Notes: generated by a model from the sequence alone, not told the origin. A stretch of DNA of 64,000 nt from an uncultured Eubacteriales bacterium (GCA_905198155.1 CAJKBQ010000015.1:8704-72703), one strand, 5' to 3'; counted from the stretch's first letter, positions 25,616 to 34,435 are shown. Numbers and translations: made by a program.

Positions 25616-25697
25616 GGGAATCGTCCTTTCGATGAATAATGGATATAATGCTGAAAATCATGCAAATTGACCGAAACTATTTGATAAAATCGCCAAC

Positions 25698-27338
25698 TTA
25701 TCGTGTGGTTTCGGCTTCAACCAGACGTAGGCTGCGATAGCGGGCGCGGAGCACCGGTTTTTCGATTTTGCCGGTGGGGTTGCGCGGGACGTCGGCGAAA
25801 ATGATTTTGCGCGGGCGCTTGTATCGCGGCAATTCCTGGCAGAATTCGTTGATTTCGGCCTCGGTTGCGGTCTCCCCCGGTTTCAATTCGATGATTGCGG
25901 CGGCAATTTCGCCCAATCGGGCGTCCGGCAGGCCGATGACCGCCACGTCCTTGATTTTGTCGTTCGCGCGGAGGAAATCTTCGATTTGCACTGGGTAAAG
26001 GTTTTCGCCGCCGGTGATGATGACGTCTTTTTTGCGGTCTACCAGGTAAATAAATCCATCCGCGTCTTCGCGTGCCATATCCCCTGTCAATAACCAGCCG
26101 TCGAACAGGACTTCGGCGGTTGCCTGGGGATTTTTGTAATAACAGCGCATCACGCCGTCGCCGCGGACAGCCAATTCACCGACTTCGCCGCGCAAAACGG
26201 GGCGGCGGTGCTCGTCAAGAATTTGTGTTTCCCAACCAAATCCGGCTTTGCCGATTGCGCCCACTTTGTCAATGTGATCGACGCCCAAATGGACGCAGCC
26301 GGGGCCGATGGACTCGGACAGGCCGTAGTTGGTGTCGTACTGGTGGGCGGGAAACACGGATTTCCAGCGGCGAATCAGGCTCGGCGGGACGGGCTGCGCG
26401 CCGATGTGCATCAGCCGCCACTGCGACAGGCGGTAGTCGGCGAGGGAGACGCGGCCGTCGTCGATCGCGTCGAGGATGTCTTGCGCCCACGGGACGAGGA
26501 GCCAGACAATGGTGGCTTTTTCTTCCGTAACTGCTTGCAAAATCCATTCCGGACTGACGCCACGCAACAAAACAGCGCGAGATGCCGACATTAAGCTGCC
26601 AAACCAGTGCATTTTTGCGCCGGTATGGTACAGCGGCGGAATACATAGAAAGACGTCCGAGCGCGTTTGGCCGTGGTGCGTCTGCTCCGTGATGGCAGAG
26701 GCGACCAATGCGCGGTGGCGATGTAGGATCGCTTTTGGGAATCCGGTGGTGCCGGAGGAAAAGTAGATGGCGGCATCGTCGTCGTCGGACAGCGCGACCG
26801 GCGGCGTGATCGACGAACAATAGTAAATCATGTCGGCGTAATTTGAGGCAAAATTGGGGGTGTCGTCGCGCGCACCGACGTAGAAATAATCGGTAATTTT
26901 GGACAATTGGTTGCGCACGGACTCCACACGGCTCACAAATTCCGGGCCAAACAACAGCATTCGGCAATCTGCCAGGTCGGCGCAGTAGCGAATTTCTTCG
27001 CCGGTGTAGCGGTAATTCATGGGAACTGCAATGGCGCCGGTTTTGAGAATGCCAAAGTATATTGGCAGCCATTCGAGGCAATTCATCAACAAAATTGCGA
27101 CTTTGTCGCCTTTTTGAATCCCACGGGTAAACAGCAAATTGGCAAACCGGTTGGCGTACACGTCGAATTGCCGCCATGTGATTTCGCGGCGGTATCGTTC
27201 GCTTTCGACCGGTTCAATCAGACGGTATTCACGCCACGTTACGTTGCGTTCCGGTTGATTTTGCGGGGTGATTTCGGTGAGCGCCGGGTCGTTCGGGTAG
27301 AGGCGGGCGTTCCGTTCCAAAAAATCGGTAATGGGCAT
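25698..27338 (-). CDS. AMP-dependent acyl-CoA synthetase/ligase
   Basis: 546 residues. The P-loop is 'IYFSSGTTGFPKAILHRH'. 'NYGLSESIGPG' and 'WLLTGDMAREDADGFIYLVDRKKDVIITGGENLYP' hold the hinge and the ATP motifs, and Lys in 'PTGKIEKPVLR' is the catalytic lysine. Substrate is unknown, with a fatty or aryl acid likely. It is the first gene of the ior/paaK series with its own good promoter. ATG 27338 is favoured because AGGA lies 8 nt upstream. An ATG at 27347 has the Shine-Dalgarno only 3 nt away. Its presence beside a second, PaaK-type ligase is notable. Confidence 0.9.
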   Translation of the reverse strand: MPITDFLERNARLYPNDPALTEITPQNQPERNVTWREYRLIEPVESERYRREITWRQFDVYANRFANLLFTRGIQKGDKVAILLMNCLEWLPIYFGILKTGAIAVPMNYRYTGEEIRYCADLADCRMLLFGPEFVSRVESVRNQLSKITDYFYVGARDDTPNFASNYADMIYYCSSITPPVALSDDDDAAIYFSSGTTGFPKAILHRHRALVASAITEQTHHGQTRSDVFLCIPPLYHTGAKMHWFGSLMSASRAVLLRGVSPEWILQAVTEEKATIVWLLVPWAQDILDAIDDGRVSLADYRLSQWRLMHIGAQPVPPSLIRRWKSVFPAHQYDTNYGLSESIGPGCVHLGVDHIDKVGAIGKAGFGWETQILDEHRRPVLRGEVGELAVRGDGVMRCYYKNPQATAEVLFDGWLLTGDMAREDADGFIYLVDRKKDVIITGGENLYPVQIEDFLRANDKIKDVAVIGLPDARLGEIAAAIIELKPGETATEAEINEFCQELPRYKRPRKIIFADVPRNPTGKIEKPVLRARYRSLRLVEAETTR

Positions 27339-27380
27339 TGGATTCATCCTCTCCGTTTTGTGATTTCGCGTATACTTATC

Positions 27381-27409
27381 ATTGTACCATATTTCGCTTT
27401 TTTTTTCAA
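27381..27409 (-). promoter_or_regulatory. Promoter of the acyl-CoA ligase/ior series
   Basis: On the minus strand TTGAAA (27404-27409), 17-bp spacer, TACAAT (27381-27386) with extended TGG. Confidence 0.75.
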
Positions 27410-27457
27410 CCGATTCGCGCGTTTTTTCGATTTTTTGCGAAAAAAATCCGCGAATGC

Positions 27458-27486
27458 TTGCAAATCGCGCACGGGTCTATTATAAT
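27458..27486 (+). promoter_or_regulatory. Promoter of the first MATE gene
   Basis: TTGCAA (27458-27463), 17-bp spacer, TATAAT (27481-27486). The -10 is followed by AGGTATGG and TTTTCGCG, wording that recurs at 31988-32010. Confidence 0.8.
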
Positions 27487-27518
27487 AGGTATGGATTTTC
27501 GCGAAGGAAGGGATTTGA

Positions 27519-28859
27519 TTGACAGAAAAAGTGGATTCCCCACTATTCACCGACGTACAATTGAAAAAATTGATTGTTCCGATGATTATCGAGCAGACGC
27601 TGTTGATCACGGTCGGGATGATCGACACGGTGATGATCTCGGCGGTGGGCGAGGCGCAGGTGTCGGGCGTGTCGCTGGTGGACATGATTAACAACCTGAT
27701 TATATGCATTTTTGCGGCATTAGCGACTGGCGGTACGGTAGTTGTTTCGCAATTTATCGGCGCACGGAAGCCGGGCGAGGCGCGTCGGGCGGCGGCGCAG
27801 CTGCTGGTGTTGACGGGGCTGATCGCGGTCGTGGTAATGGGTGCGTGCCTGGCGCTGAACGGGTCGATTATTTCGCTGTTTTTTGGGAAAATCGAGCCGG
27901 ATGTGCGCACGGCTTGCGAAACATATTTCGGCATTACGGCGCTTTCATTCCCGTTTTTGGCAGTATATAACTGCTGCGCGGCGTTGTTCCGCGCCATCGG
28001 CAACAGCAAGGTGTCGATGTACGCGTCGCTGTTCAGCAACGTGTTGAACGCGATCGGGAATGCGATTTTGATTTACGGGTGCGACTTGGGCGTCGCCGGT
28101 GCGGCTGCGGCCACAACATTCTCACGGTTTGCGGCGATGGTGCTGATGATGGTACTGTTGACCAATAAAACACATGAGGTGTACATTGACTTCCGTGCAA
28201 AATTCCGGTTTGACTGGGCGATGATTCGCAAAATTCTGTTCATCGGCGTGCCGAGCAGCGTGGAAAACAGTATTTTCGAGCTGGGACGAATCTTAGTTGT
28301 GGGAATTATCTCAGGTTTTGGAACGGTGCAGATCGCCGCAAATGCCGTCGCGAACACGATGGACAGCATGGGCGTGATCATCGGCAAGGCAATGGGCCTG
28401 GCGATTTTGACGGTCGTGGGGCAATGCGTCGGCACCGGGGATTATAATGTGGTGAAATTTTACATCAAAAAGTGCATGAAGCTGACGTACTTGCTGCACA
28501 TTGCGTGGAATGCGCTGCTGTTTGCGACGCTGCCGTTGACAATCCGGCTGTTTCATCTATCGCCGGAGACGCAAAAACTTGCGTTACTGCTGATCGTGAT
28601 CCACAACGGATGCGGCATGGTGATTTGGCCGATGTCGTTCGCGTTCCCGAACGCACTGCGCGCCGCCAACGACGCCCGGTTCACGATGGCGGTGTCGATG
28701 ACGTCGATGATTGTGTGCCGGATTGGGATGAGTTTGGTATTGGCGGACTATTTTGCCATGGGCGCGGTCGGAGTTTGGATTGCCATGGTGATCGACTGGA
28801 TTGCGCGGAGCACGTGTTTCTGGCTGCGGTATCGCAGCGGAAGGTGGCAAAAGTATTGA
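27519..28859 (+). CDS. MATE-family multidrug/cation exporter
   Basis: 446 residues with twelve hydrophobic segments in two similar halves, the MATE pattern: first helix 'LIVPMIIEQTLLITVGMIDTVM', then 'GGTVVVSQFIGARKPGEA' and, in the second half, 'QIAANAVANTMDS' and 'VVGQCVGTGDY'. It would export drugs or metabolites in exchange for Na+ or H+ at the cytoplasmic membrane. The start is a TTG at 27519, with GGAAGGGA about 6 nt upstream. No ATG is available near the promoter. Single gene, divergent from the ior series. Confidence 0.93.
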   Translation: MTEKVDSPLFTDVQLKKLIVPMIIEQTLLITVGMIDTVMISAVGEAQVSGVSLVDMINNLIICIFAALATGGTVVVSQFIGARKPGEARRAAAQLLVLTGLIAVVVMGACLALNGSIISLFFGKIEPDVRTACETYFGITALSFPFLAVYNCCAALFRAIGNSKVSMYASLFSNVLNAIGNAILIYGCDLGVAGAAAATTFSRFAAMVLMMVLLTNKTHEVYIDFRAKFRFDWAMIRKILFIGVPSSVENSIFELGRILVVGIISGFGTVQIAANAVANTMDSMGVIIGKAMGLAILTVVGQCVGTGDYNVVKFYIKKCMKLTYLLHIAWNALLFATLPLTIRLFHLSPETQKLALLLIVIHNGCGMVIWPMSFAFPNALRAANDARFTMAVSMTSMIVCRIGMSLVLADYFAMGAVGVWIAMVIDWIARSTCFWLRYRSGRWQKY

Positions 28860-28919
28860 AATTGAGGCATGGAAAATGGGCGCGCGGATGGGAATCCGTG
28901 CGCCCATGGTGTTTGCTGG

Positions 28920-29561
28920 TTATTGGACGGCGTTTTTTACCTCAGCGCTGAAGGCGTCAAGGGTTTGCCCTTCCATTTCCTTCAAGCTCGGCACGTCATA
29001 GACGGCCAAAATGTGGTGATCGTTGGTAACGTAATAGCCGAGTTCGACAGCACACATATAGAATTTGTCTTTTTCAGGGAAAATAATGTCGTCGGACGGG
29101 ACGGTAATCGGGACGACCAGCTTTGTTCCGGCCGGGAAGTTGACCGCTTCGCCAAGGGCTTCGCGCGTTCCGATGTATAGAGATACGAAATTCCCCATAT
29201 TTTCCGACAAATACCCATCTACAATTGAATCAATGGACACGTTTAGGTACAAGCGGTTCACAACAAGGCCGGGTGCGTTCTCTGATTTGAGAATTTCTGC
29301 CTTGTGTGACTCCATGGATTCGATGGTCACGACGGCCGTGCAGGCGGCATCGCGGTAATAGTTTTGCACGGACTGCGTCGTGGCGAGCGGACTGGACTCG
29401 TAACAGGACGATTGGTCGGCGGATGGCAGCGTGAATTGCGGGTAGGTTGCGCGCGCGGCGGCAATTTTTTCGGCGGACAGGCGCGGTGCAGCGCAGGCGG
29501 TTAGTAGGGCGAGGCACAACAGGACGCAGAGGAATGTCAAACAAATGTTGCGGGTTTTCAT
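28920..29561 (-). CDS. Putative lipoprotein of unknown function
   Basis: 213 residues. The signal peptide ends in the lipobox 'LLTAC' with the lipidated Cys at 23 (counted from the ATG at 29561). The mature part is acidic and shows no family I recognise. A conserved-looking 'VVPITVPSDDIIFPEKDKFYMC' region hints at a beta-rich fold. The chosen start has AAAGGA 10 nt upstream. An in-frame ATG at 29618 also has GGAGG 8 nt upstream and would add 19 residues before the signal peptide. The gene has its own promoter with a palindrome over the -35. Attached to the outer face of the membrane. Confidence 0.72.
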   Translation of the reverse strand: MKTRNICLTFLCVLLCLALLTACAAPRLSAEKIAAARATYPQFTLPSADQSSCYESSPLATTQSVQNYYRDAACTAVVTIESMESHKAEILKSENAPGLVVNRLYLNVSIDSIVDGYLSENMGNFVSLYIGTREALGEAVNFPAGTKLVVPITVPSDDIIFPEKDKFYMCAVELGYYVTNDHHILAVYDVPSLKEMEGQTLDAFSAEVKNAVQ

Positions 29562-29669
29562 GATAGATTCATCCTTTCGTATTCCCAAATCCGTTTTGGC
29601 GTTCGCGATATGCTGCATGGGTTTCGCCTCCATTTCCAACTCGACAAAAAGTTGTATTTTCTGATTTAT

Positions 29670-29698
29670 AGTATAACAGATTGGCAAGTCATTGTCAA
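29670..29698 (-). promoter_or_regulatory. Promoter of the lipoprotein gene
   Basis: On the minus strand TTGACA (29693-29698), 17-bp spacer, TATACT (29670-29675). Confidence 0.75.
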
Positions 29699-29705
29699 TT
29701 GACAA
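29692..29705. promoter_or_regulatory. Palindrome over the lipoprotein -35, candidate operator
   Basis: TTGTCAATTGACAA is a perfect 14-bp palindrome that contains the minus-strand TTGACA box. A repressor bound here would block the promoter. No regulator can be assigned. Confidence 0.45.
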
Positions 29706-29786
29706 GTCAACAGAAAATTATACGCAGCTTACAATTATTTATATAATAAGATTATAGATTTTCCCACAAAAAGCAAAATTTTGGAA

Positions 29787-29801
29787 TTGAAACGGATTCA
29801 A
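29787..29801. promoter_or_regulatory. Inverted repeat upstream of the MFS promoter
   Basis: TTGAA and TTCAA separated by ACGGA, centred about 93 nt upstream of the -35 of the transporter gene. It is similar to but shorter than a catabolite-responsive element. The 384-bp gap at 29562-29945 is AT-rich and otherwise holds only the two promoters. Confidence 0.3.
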
Positions 29802-29886
29802 CGAAAATCGAACATCCCGCGCGCCTCGGGGATCGACCGCAATATCCAGATTCGTACAAAAATCATGTAAATTTTGCGAAAACCCA

Positions 29887-29915
29887 TTGCATTTCGGTCA
29901 AAACCATGCTACAAT
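29887..29915 (+). promoter_or_regulatory. Promoter of the MFS transporter operon
   Basis: TTGCAT (29887-29892), 17-bp spacer, TACAAT (29910-29915) with TGC just before it, 30 nt upstream of the start. Confidence 0.7.
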
Positions 29916-29945
29916 AAAAGCATCAATTGCGAAAGGACGGATTCC

Positions 29946-31220
29946 ATGAAACTCAACACCCGGCGCACCATGCTGATCGGCTTGGCGTTTATGTCCATCT
30001 GCGCGTTTTGGCAGCTGTACAACTACGTTGTGCCGCTGATGCTGCGCTACACGTTCCACCTGCACGACGGCACCATTGGCATCGTAATGGCGACAGACAA
30101 TATCCTCGCACTGTTTCTTTTGCCACTATTCGGGTCACTTTCGGACAAAACACACACCAAATTGGGGCGCAGAACCCCCTACATCCTCGGCGGAACCGTC
30201 GCGGCGGCGATCCTGATGGTTCTGCTGGCTGCGGCCGATTGGGCGGCAAAACTTCCAATGTTCATCGCCGTGTTGGCGGCACTGCTGCTGGCGATGTCGG
30301 TGTACCGCTCCCCCGCGGTCGCGCTGATGCCGGATGTGACGCCAAAACCGTTCCGCAGCAAGGCCAACGCCATCATCAATCTGATGGGTGCGCTGGGCGG
30401 AATTTTCGCTTACGGGATTGTATGGGCGATGCTGCCGAAAATTGACCCGGTCACGCAGACAAAACCAGCCAGCTATGTGCCGGTATTTGCCGTAATTGCC
30501 GCATTTATGCTGACCGCGGCGATCATTTTACCGTTTACTGTGAAAGAAAACCAGCTTGCCGCACAAATGCCGCCCGAACCGGACGAGGACGACGGCTCCG
30601 GCGACGCGAAATTGGCGCCGGACGTGCGCCGCAGCTTGATCTTCCTGCTGGCGTCGGTAGCGCTGTGGTATATGGCATATAATGCCGTAGAAAGCGCATA
30701 TTCCCGTTTTGTGTTCGACCGCTGGGGCGCGGACGAGGGCGTCGGCTCCACCATGATGATCGTCGCGATGCTTGTCGCGACCGCCAGCTACATTCCGGTC
30801 GGCGCGCTCAGCAGCAAAATCGGCCGCAAACGCGTGATTCTGGGCGGCGTCGTGCTGATGGGACTGGCGTTCGCCGGTGGTATCGCGCTGACGCATTACA
30901 GTTGGGTCGCATATGTATTGATGGGAATTATCGGAATCGGATGGGCCGCCATAAATGTGAATTCTTACCCAATGGTCGTCGAAATGAGCCGCGGCAGCGA
31001 CGTCGGCAAGTACACCGGGTACTATTATACGTTTTCGATGGCCGCGCAGGTCGTGACGCCGATTTTGTCCGGGCAGTTGTTCCGCTGGTACGGCTACGGC
31101 GTGCTGTTCCCGTACGCGGTCGTGTTCACGGCGGCGGCGTTTTGCACGATGCTGTTCGTCCGCCATGGCGACAATCGCCCCGCCGCCCAAAAGGGATTGG
31201 ACGCATTTCAGGAAATGTGA
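29946..31220 (+). CDS. MFS sugar transporter (SLC45/GPH-like)
   Basis: 424 residues with twelve membrane helices. The loop 'LFGSLSDKTHTKLGRRTPYILGG' after helix 2 is the signature of the SLC45/sucrose-symporter type, and 'GALSSKIGRKRVILGG' is its second-half counterpart. It would import a sugar or glycoside with a cation at the cytoplasmic membrane. A charged loop (about residues 210-230, 'EPDEDDGSGD') separates the halves. The ATG at 29946 has GAAAGGA about 9 nt upstream. It is the first gene of an operon with two phosphodiesterase genes. Confidence 0.9.
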   Translation: MKLNTRRTMLIGLAFMSICAFWQLYNYVVPLMLRYTFHLHDGTIGIVMATDNILALFLLPLFGSLSDKTHTKLGRRTPYILGGTVAAAILMVLLAAADWAAKLPMFIAVLAALLLAMSVYRSPAVALMPDVTPKPFRSKANAIINLMGALGGIFAYGIVWAMLPKIDPVTQTKPASYVPVFAVIAAFMLTAAIILPFTVKENQLAAQMPPEPDEDDGSGDAKLAPDVRRSLIFLLASVALWYMAYNAVESAYSRFVFDRWGADEGVGSTMMIVAMLVATASYIPVGALSSKIGRKRVILGGVVLMGLAFAGGIALTHYSWVAYVLMGIIGIGWAAINVNSYPMVVEMSRGSDVGKYTGYYYTFSMAAQVVTPILSGQLFRWYGYGVLFPYAVVFTAAAFCTMLFVRHGDNRPAAQKGLDAFQEM

Positions 31221-31230
31221 GGGAAAACGG

Positions 31231-31992
31231 ATGGATTTTGCAATGCTTTCGGCGCGATATGCGCACCGCGGCCTGCATGATGCGGCTGCGGGGATTCCGG
31301 AAAATTCCATTCCTGCATTTCGGCGCGCAGTGGAGCTGGGGTTTGGCATCGAACTCGACGTGCAGCTGACCGCGGACGGGGAAGTTGTGGTATTTCACGA
31401 CAAAAATTTACAGCGTGTGTGCGGTGTAAACCGCGATTTGTGCGACTGCACATGGGCAGAATTGCAATCGGTCGCGCTGAGCGGCACCGATGCGCGCATC
31501 CCCCGCTTCGCCGACGTCCTGGCCGAAATCGGCGGGCGCGTCCCGCTGGTGGTTGAAGTGAAATATTACGCGCGAAAATCGGAATTATGTGAAAAAACGG
31601 CGCAATTGCTGAAAAATTACAACGGAAAAGTCGTCATTGAGTCGTTTCACCCACTGATCGTCGCATGGTGGAAGCGCCATGTGCCGGAAATGGGGCGCGG
31701 AATTTTGGCGGAGGACTTCGAGGCACGCCGGAGCCTGAAATTCCCGGCGTCCGTCGTGGCCGGCCGGCTGCTGCTGAACGGCTGGATTCGCCCGGACTTC
31801 GTCGCGTACCGGTTCGAGGATCGCGACGTCCCGGCCGTGCGGCGATTCGCGCGGCGCGGCCCGTGCTTTTACTGGACGATCCGGTCGGCGGCGGACTTGG
31901 CGACGGCCGAAGCGGCCGGCGGGACGGTGATTTTTGAAGGGTTTGTTCCGGCGGCGGACGGTACGCAAAACGCGGAAAAAACTACTATATAA
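31231..31992 (+). CDS. Glycerophosphodiester phosphodiesterase family protein
   Basis: Hydrolyses glycerophosphodiesters to glycerol 3-phosphate and an alcohol. 253 residues. 'YAHRGLHDAAAGIPENSIPAF' holds the catalytic His and the 'E-N' pair, 'GIELDVQLTADGEVVVFHD' holds the metal ligands and second His, and 'VVEVKYY' holds another Glu ligand. No signal peptide, so cytoplasmic. It starts 10 nt after the transporter stop. The stop codon lies inside the -10-like TATAAT of the next gene. Confidence 0.93.
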   Translation: MDFAMLSARYAHRGLHDAAAGIPENSIPAFRRAVELGFGIELDVQLTADGEVVVFHDKNLQRVCGVNRDLCDCTWAELQSVALSGTDARIPRFADVLAEIGGRVPLVVEVKYYARKSELCEKTAQLLKNYNGKVVIESFHPLIVAWWKRHVPEMGRGILAEDFEARRSLKFPASVVAGRLLLNGWIRPDFVAYRFEDRDVPAVRRFARRGPCFYWTIRSAADLATAEAAGGTVIFEGFVPAADGTQNAEKTTI

Positions 31993-32010
31993 TAGGTATG
32001 GTTTTCCGCG
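31971..32010 (+). promoter_or_regulatory. Promoter-like inverted repeat before the phosphodiesterase gene
   Basis: CGCGGAAAA (31971-31979) and TTTTCCGCG (32002-32010) are perfect complements that flank TATAAT (31988-31993). No good -35 lies 17 bp upstream. It may be an operator-framed promoter or an RNA hairpin at the 3' end of the preceding gene. Confidence 0.45.
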
Positions 32011-32061
32011 GGCGGTTCCAAAGCTGCCGGATGCTTGAAAATTTGAAAGGATTTGATTGCC

Positions 32062-32604
32062 ATGAAATGGATGATTGCATCGGATATTCACGGATCCGCA
32101 TACTATGCGCGGCAAATGATCGCGGCATTTGAGCGGTCGGGCGCCGACCGGCTGTTGCTGCTCGGCGATTTGCTGTACCACGGGCCGCGCAACGCTTTGC
32201 CGCAGGAGTACGATCCGCCGCAGGTGATCCCGATGCTGAACGCGTACGCCGAACGGATTTGCTGCGTGCGCGGAAATTGCGACAGTGAAGTGGATCAAAT
32301 GGTCCTGCATTTCCCGATTATGGCAGAATACGCCGTGCTACCGTTCGGAAATCGACTGATTTACGCGACGCACGGCCATCATCCGGTGCCGCCGTTGCAG
32401 CCGGGCGACATTTTGTTGACCGGACACACGCATGTGACCGCGCACGAGCCGCGGGCACATTACATTTATTGGAACCCCGGTTCAATTTCCATTCCGAAAG
32501 AGGACACGCCGCGCGGATATATGCTGCTGGACGGCGATCGGTGCAGCTGGCACCGGCTGGCGGACGATGCGGTGACGTACGAAGTGACTGCGGATACGCT
32601 TTAA
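32062..32604 (+). CDS. YfcE/MJ0936-type metallophosphoesterase
   Basis: 180 residues with all metal-binding motifs: 'ASDIHGS', 'LLLGDLLYHGPRN', 'VRGNCDSEVD', 'YATHGHH' and 'LLTGHTHV', followed by 'NPGSISIPK'. Members hydrolyse phosphodiesters or cyclic nucleotides. The physiological substrate is unknown. The ATG at 32062 has AAAGGA 10 nt upstream. It lies 69 nt after the glycerophosphodiesterase gene on the same strand. Confidence 0.93.
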   Translation: MKWMIASDIHGSAYYARQMIAAFERSGADRLLLLGDLLYHGPRNALPQEYDPPQVIPMLNAYAERICCVRGNCDSEVDQMVLHFPIMAEYAVLPFGNRLIYATHGHHPVPPLQPGDILLTGHTHVTAHEPRAHYIYWNPGSISIPKEDTPRGYMLLDGDRCSWHRLADDAVTYEVTADTL

Positions 32605-32772
32605 TCCCAGGGGGAATTTGCAATTCGTATTCCTTCGGTCAGTTGACGGCTGAAAAATGGGAATCGGTCGCGTCAAAACGTTGCAAATCATCGGCCGTGC
32701 AGCGACCGCCCAGACCCGAACGGCGCGCAGCCGTAGGAGCTGGCAACCCTTTTTTTGAATTTTGTCCAAATA
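32605..32772. other. Intergenic region with no gene found
   Basis: 168 bp between the metallophosphoesterase and its terminator. It contains CGGTCGC and GCGACCG about 40 nt apart as an inverted repeat and a run of seven T at 32750-32756 with only a weak stem before it. I recognise no RNA family here. Confidence 0.3.
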
Positions 32773-32805
32773 AAAACGACCGTTCCGAGTTGGGACGGTC
32801 GTTTT
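32773..32805. terminator. Bidirectional terminator
   Basis: AAAACGACCGT pairs with ACGGTCGTTTT around an 11-nt loop, between convergent genes. Confidence 0.88.
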
Positions 32806-32828
32806 GCAATGCAAATGATCGATGAAAA

Positions 32829-34274
32829 TTACCGCACAATGACGTATTCAACGCCAAGCGCGTCCGCAATTTTAGCCAATGTGTCTGCATGATGGCCAAT
32901 GCCGAGCGCGTAGTGGTGCGTCGGGCCCTGCATGACCCAGTCGCGAATGAATTCTTTCAGCGGGCGGTCGAAAACGGCGCGCGTGTTCGTGTTGCCGGTC
33001 GGCGGGATCGGGCCTTTTTGGGAATATCCTTCGCCAATGACAAATTTAAATTTTCCGTTCGCATTTTGGGTCAGGCCGAGCATCGTGATCGGGCCTTCTT
33101 TCAGTTTGAACTCGACGGAAGCGCCGTGGCCAGGCTTGCCGTGGTATTTTGCGAGGCTACGCAGCACCGGGCGGCCTTCTGCAATCCGCAAATGGTGCGG
33201 GCCGTCGTGCCCAATCAGGATACAATTGGAATTAAAGTCAAAAGGATGCAATTCTGCGAAGCTGCCGCCGATGTCGAGGCGATCCATAATCAGCATCGCG
33301 ACGAGCGTTTTGATGTCGTATTCGCCGCACATCGGGATGCCTTCGGCGTTCAGGATCGAGTTGCCGACGATGAACGACGACGCGACGTCGCGCTGGATCG
33401 TGTTGTCCTGCGCCGCGTAGTAGTAGGCGAGGCCGGTCAAATGGTATTTTTCGACCAATTTGTCAAGCGCGACGGCGGTGCGCGCGGCTTCGTGCAGGTC
33501 GGTGGCGTTCAATTTCGTTGCCAGCGGATCCGATCCGGGATCCGGCGTGTCAAATTCGCGGAGAATGAGTTCGGACTTCTCTTTAATTTCCGGTTCCGTC
33601 ACTTGCTGGTACAGCGCAACGACATCCTCGATTTCCAACAGCGGCACATGCAGCCCAAATGCGGCCGACAGGGCGGTCGGGTCGGCGTGCATATCGTACA
33701 TCGCTTCCATGACGTGACCCATCAGGCCGAGTCGCGCGCCTTTGAGGTCGTGCAGCACTTTCGCGATTTCGCACCACTCTGCGAGTTTGGCGTCGGCGTC
33801 CGCGTCATTATGAAGCGTTCCAAAAATGACGTCATTCACCTTTTTCCCTAAACGAATTGCGACGCCCGTGAACTCCGGCACAGAGCAGACATTGTCATTT
33901 TCCAGCTGCATGAACGTGTTGGCCTTGGTGTAGTCGAGCGCGGCCAGCGGTTGGAGCGCGGCCAGGACGATCGGGCAGTCGATCGCGCGCATAATCGGCG
34001 CGAACACCGACGACGTGGCGTACGTCACCATGTTGCAAATGACAACATCCGGATGATACGCGGTGATCTGGTCTGCCAGCTCATAGCCGCGTTCGCTGCT
34101 GTCGGACATTCCGAAGTCCTGAACAGTGACGCCATTGGCTTCCAATTTTGCCTTTAATTCGGCATGATATCCCATCAAATGGTCATACAGATCTGGGAAT
34201 TGTGCCCAATACGGCTTGTGCGCGACCGCGAAAAACGCGATTTTTGCTTGGCGCGGATTTCTTCTTTCCAGCAT
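32829..34274 (-). CDS. L-arabinose/L-fucose isomerase-like protein
   Basis: 481 residues. The sequence follows the AraA/FucI isomerase family: N-terminal Rossmann-like part ('KIAFFAVAHKPYWAQFPDLYDHL', 'PDVVICNMVTYATSSVFAPIM'), a middle domain, and a C-terminal part with 'CGEYDIKTLVAMLIMDRL', 'DFNSNCILIGHDGPHH' and 'GPTHHYALGIGHHADTLAKIA', which supply His and acidic residues. Members interconvert aldoses and ketoses with Mn2+. The exact sugar cannot be told, and such enzymes near Gfo/Idh genes often act on unusual sugars. The start follows GAAAGGAAG. It has its own -10 and a bidirectional terminator. Confidence 0.78.
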   Translation of the reverse strand: MLERRNPRQAKIAFFAVAHKPYWAQFPDLYDHLMGYHAELKAKLEANGVTVQDFGMSDSSERGYELADQITAYHPDVVICNMVTYATSSVFAPIMRAIDCPIVLAALQPLAALDYTKANTFMQLENDNVCSVPEFTGVAIRLGKKVNDVIFGTLHNDADADAKLAEWCEIAKVLHDLKGARLGLMGHVMEAMYDMHADPTALSAAFGLHVPLLEIEDVVALYQQVTEPEIKEKSELILREFDTPDPGSDPLATKLNATDLHEAARTAVALDKLVEKYHLTGLAYYYAAQDNTIQRDVASSFIVGNSILNAEGIPMCGEYDIKTLVAMLIMDRLDIGGSFAELHPFDFNSNCILIGHDGPHHLRIAEGRPVLRSLAKYHGKPGHGASVEFKLKEGPITMLGLTQNANGKFKFVIGEGYSQKGPIPPTGNTNTRAVFDRPLKEFIRDWVMQGPTHHYALGIGHHADTLAKIADALGVEYVIVR

Positions 34275-34320
34275 AAAATCAAACTTCCTTTCGTTTTTGT
34301 GGGTTTGCGATTCTGCTATG

Positions 34321-34326
34321 ATTATA
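34321..34326 (-). promoter_or_regulatory. Extended -10 of the isomerase gene
   Basis: TATAAT on the minus strand with TGC before it. The -35 is weak (TGTTTA at 34344-34349). Confidence 0.5.
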
Positions 34327-34404
34327 GCATACTTTCGCCGAAATAAACAGAAGAAAGTAAATCGGGATTTGGTCAAAATAAAGATTTTGAAAAAATACGC
34401 GCAC

Positions 34405-34435
34405 AAAAAAGGCTGGACGGAAAATCCGCTCAGCC
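34405..34435 (-). terminator. Terminator of the Gfo/Idh pair
   Basis: On the minus strand GGCTG...CAGCC with inner CGG/CCG pairs and an ATTTT loop is followed by six T. It begins 22 nt after the stop codon at 34458. Confidence 0.75.
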
